In this document: positions 60,143-64,000 of the stretch, one piece after another
Layout: every line of letters begins with the position of its first letter
Position numbering within the stretch: position 1 is the stretch's first letter
Assembly: GCF_024807945.1 (NCBI RefSeq)
Contig: NZ_JANUFD010000004.1
Span: 248,001 to 312,000 of the forward strand
Direction of reading: 5' to 3'
Length of the DNA: 64,000 bases
Origin: Pseudomonas sp. JUb42
GTDB taxonomy: Bacteria > Pseudomonadota > Gammaproteobacteria > Pseudomonadales > Pseudomonadaceae
Notes under the pieces: model-generated
The model's database searches: none
The model's input: the letters and a program-made list of their open reading frames with translations, nothing else
What the model was told of the DNA's origin: nothing
Program-made: the position numbers and the translations under genes

Positions 60143-60170
60143 AAAACGGCACCTCAAGAGGTGCCGTTTT
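60143..60170. terminator. Bidirectional terminator between folD and the ABC binding-protein gene
   Basis: AAAACGGCACCT / AGGTGCCGTTTT is a perfect 12-bp stem with a CAAG loop, with T residues on both outer sides. It serves both convergent transcripts. Confidence 0.9.
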
Positions 60171-60186
60171 TTGTTTCTAGCAAATG

Positions 60187-61959
60187 TTACTTCTTGGCGT
60201 TTTCCCAGCTTTTCAGCAGGTCAGCGTAGGCAATGGTTTCGCCTTTGGGCTTCTCATTGGCCAGCTTGCGCTGTGGCGCGAGGAACTTGCCGCCGCTCTG
60301 TTCAGCCTTGGTGTACCACTCTTCAGCCGAGGTTTCCGGGTTCATCTTCGGCGCGCAACCACTCGCCTCTTGAACCTTGGAGCGCTCGATACGCGTCATG
60401 ATGGCATCCTGATCCTTGGCCAGACCATCCAGCGCTGCCTGAGCGGTTTTCTCGCCGGTCACAGCTTCAGCCACATGGCTCCACCACAACTGCGCCAGTT
60501 TCGGGTAATCCGGAACGTTGGTGCCGGTCGGCGACCATTGCACACGGGCCGGGCTGCGGTAGAACTCGACCAGACCACCGAGCTTCGGCGCCAGTGCGGT
60601 CATTTCCTTGGAGTTGATGTCCGACTCACGAATCGGCGTCAGGCCGACGATGGTCTTCTTCAACGATACCGACTTGGAAGTGACGAACTGCGCATACAGC
60701 CAGGCCGCATTGCGTTTCTTCTCTTCGGAAGACTTCAGGAAGGTCCACGAACCCACGTCCTGATAGCCCAGCTTCATGCCTTCTTTCCAGTACGGACCTT
60801 TCGGCGAAGGCGCCATGCGCCATTTCGGCGTGCCATCAGCGTTCATGACCGGCAGACCTGGTTTGGTCATGTCAGCAGTGAAAGCGGTGTACCAGAAGAT
60901 TTGTTGCGCAACGTTACCCTGGGAAGGCACCGGACCCGACTCGGAGAAGGTCATGCCCGCCGCTTCAGGTGGCGCATAGGCTTTGAGCCAGTCGATGTAT
61001 TTCTGGGTAGCGAAAACAGCCGCCGGGCCGTTGGTATCGCCGCCACGGGTGATGCTGGAACCGACCGGATGGCAGTCCTCTACGCGGATGCCCCACTCGT
61101 CCACTGGCAGACCGTTCGGCAGGCCCTTGTCGCCGCTGCCGGCCATGGAGAACCAGGCATCGGTGAAACGCCAGCCCAGGGACGGGTCTTTCTTGCCGTA
61201 GTCCATGTGACCGTAGACTTTCTTGCCGTCGATCTCCTTGACGTCTTCGCTGAAGAATTTGGCAATGTCTTCGTAAGCCGACCAGTTGACCGGAACACCC
61301 AGCTCGTAGCCGTACTTGGCCTTGAACTTCTCTTTCAGATCAGGACGCTCGAACCAGTCGGCGCGGAACCAGTAGAGGTTGGCGAACTGCTGGTCGGGCA
61401 GCTGATACAGCTTGCCGTCCGGAGAGGTGGTGAAGGAGGTGCCGATGAAATCCTTGATGTCCAGGGTCGGCGAAGTGACCTTCGCGCCCTCAGGGCTGGC
61501 CATCAGGTCGGTCAGCGACAGAGCCTTGCCATAACGCATGTGGGTACCGATCAGGTCGGAGTCGTTGACCCAGCCGTCATAGATACTTTTGTCCGACTGC
61601 ATGGCGGTCTGCAGCTTCTCGATCACGTCACCTTCCTGGAGCAGGTCATGGGTGACCTTGATGCCAGTGATTTCGGTGAACGCCTTGGCCAACACCTTGG
61701 ACTCATATTCGTGGGTGGTCAGGGTTTCCGAGACCACTTTGATGTCCATGCCGCGGAACGGTTTGGCGGCCTCGATAAACCACTCCAGCTCCTTGAGCTG
61801 CTCTGCATCCGACAGGGTCGTAGGTTTGAATTCGCTGCCTGCCCATTTTTTTGCGGCATCTTCATAGGCATCAGCCCATGCGGTCACGCTCAAGCCACTC
61901 AACGCCAGCATCGCTGCCAGCGACACGCTATGTCGCAGTTTGTTGTTTTTATAGAACAT
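60187..61959 (-). CDS. Periplasmic binding protein of a glycerol-type ABC transporter (GlpV-like)
   Basis: The 590-residue family 1 solute-binding protein has a signal peptide (LAAMLALSGLSVTAWA). Its length is greater than most sugar-binding proteins, and it contains WFRADWFERPDLKEKFKAKY and the C-terminal AALDGLAKDQDAIMTRIERS. Its position after a DUF2160 gene and two permease genes matches the order of the rhizobial glycerol operon glpSTPQUV, so glycerol is the favoured substrate by context. ATG 61959 has GGAGGTATCT upstream. It is the last gene of the operon in transcription order. Confidence 0.85.
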   Translation of the reverse strand: MFYKNNKLRHSVSLAAMLALSGLSVTAWADAYEDAAKKWAGSEFKPTTLSDAEQLKELEWFIEAAKPFRGMDIKVVSETLTTHEYESKVLAKAFTEITGIKVTHDLLQEGDVIEKLQTAMQSDKSIYDGWVNDSDLIGTHMRYGKALSLTDLMASPEGAKVTSPTLDIKDFIGTSFTTSPDGKLYQLPDQQFANLYWFRADWFERPDLKEKFKAKYGYELGVPVNWSAYEDIAKFFSEDVKEIDGKKVYGHMDYGKKDPSLGWRFTDAWFSMAGSGDKGLPNGLPVDEWGIRVEDCHPVGSSITRGGDTNGPAAVFATQKYIDWLKAYAPPEAAGMTFSESGPVPSQGNVAQQIFWYTAFTADMTKPGLPVMNADGTPKWRMAPSPKGPYWKEGMKLGYQDVGSWTFLKSSEEKKRNAAWLYAQFVTSKSVSLKKTIVGLTPIRESDINSKEMTALAPKLGGLVEFYRSPARVQWSPTGTNVPDYPKLAQLWWSHVAEAVTGEKTAQAALDGLAKDQDAIMTRIERSKVQEASGCAPKMNPETSAEEWYTKAEQSGGKFLAPQRKLANEKPKGETIAYADLLKSWENAKK

Positions 61960-62058
61960 AGATACCTCCAGTTGTTGTTATCAACCGGCCGGATGCTGAT
62001 CCGACCGGGGTCCTGAAAATCTCAAGCGTGCCACTCTTTTCGCCCCAGCAACGGGCGA

Positions 62059-62334
62059 CTACCCCCAACGCATCACCAACAACAGCCACACCAGGGAAAT
62101 CACCGAAGCGATCCAGATGCTCCAGTCCGTCACGCCTATCACCAGCAAATGCAGGTAGGCGCTACCAAGAAGTCCGATAAACAGGCGATCGCCACGACTG
62201 GTGGTGATCGGCAGAAAACCGCGGCGCTCGACACACGGCGAACGCAGCTCCCAGATCGTCATGCCGACCAGCGCCGCCGCTATGGCGCCGAAGAAGGCAG
62301 CAGTGAGGGTAGTCCAGGCCATCCAATCCATCAT
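62059..62334 (-). CDS. DUF2160 small membrane protein (GlpU-like)
   Basis: This 91-residue protein has hydrophobic helices WTTLTAAFFGAIAAALVGMT and LFIGLLGSAYLHLLVIGVT plus a C-terminal WIASVISLVWLLLVMRW. Between them is RSPCVERRGFLPITTSRGDR, the conserved DUF2160 core. Such genes accompany glycerol-type ABC operons (glpU), and their role is not known. ATG 62334 and the adjacent ATG 62331 are both usable; GGAG lies 4 and 7 bases upstream respectively. It is 8 bases after the permease stop. Confidence 0.85.
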   Translation of the reverse strand: MMDWMAWTTLTAAFFGAIAAALVGMTIWELRSPCVERRGFLPITTSRGDRLFIGLLGSAYLHLLVIGVTDWSIWIASVISLVWLLLVMRWG

Positions 62335-62342
62335 GCGACTCC

Positions 62343-63143
<801 letters not shown>

Positions 63144-63152
63144 GGCCGCTCC

Positions 63153-64000
<848 letters not shown>

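Overview
The window reads as chromosomal DNA of a Pseudomonas species (gamma-proteobacterium; the fluorescens/syringae side of the genus is likely, but the species cannot be fixed from sequence alone). Support comes from the tig-clpP-clpX-lon-hupB-ppiD block followed by fabI, the rnhA-dnaQ pair beside gloB and mltD, uniformly GC-rich coding sequence, and many short REP-type inverted repeats of the kinds common in Pseudomonas intergenic regions. Most genes belong to ordinary core or widespread accessory functions, tightly packed, with many 4-base ATGA start/stop overlaps.

Layout: 1-2.6 kb, end of an efe iron-uptake operon (efeO end, efeB, efeM). 2.8-4.9 kb, minus-strand operon for a secreted protein, a b-type cytochrome and a Tat-exported molybdoenzyme. 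5.2-6.7 kb, an AT-richer convergent pair of unknown genes. 7.0-9.1 kb, a CusR/HprR-type two-component system. 9.1-10.6 kb, methyltransferase and PL7 alginate lyase. 11.1-16.9 kb, PEBP-like protein, then a MarR-controlled AaeB-type efflux operon. 17-21 kb, aldo/keto reductase, ZntB-like transporter, Pit phosphate transporter. 21-24 kb, EmrAB-type pump. 24-29 kb, XdhC, EgtB-like protein, valine-type acyl-CoA enzymes. 29.3-34.6 kb, a 1763-residue toxin-like protein with a C-terminal zinc-protease motif. 34.7-39.7 kb, FMN reductase, Sat-like acetyltransferase, dnaQ, rnhA, methyltransferase, a MITE-like element, gloB. 39.8-48.8 kb, mltD and a yejAABEF-type peptide importer with two binding proteins. 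48.8-60.1 kb, fabI, ppiD, hupB, lon, clpX, clpP, tig, three tRNA genes, folD. 60.2-64 kb, end of a glycerol-type ABC operon that runs off the window.

The most interesting reading concerns 2.8-9.1 kb. An inverted repeat TGACA-N4-TGTCA lies upstream of the molybdoenzyme operon, and a near copy TGACA-N4-TGTAA lies upstream of the response-regulator gene. Both have the half-sites and spacing of the Escherichia coli CusR/HprR box, and in E. coli hprRS lies beside msrPQ. The two operons look like one divergent unit later split by the AT-richer gene pair. One of these inserted genes has its Shine-Dalgarno sequence inside a strong predicted hairpin, and the two genes overlap tail to tail by 99 bases. 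Other notable items are the large aspzincin-like toxin candidate, a 218-bp MITE with perfect 19-bp terminal repeats, an EgtB-like gene with no egtD beside it, and three families of REP repeats.
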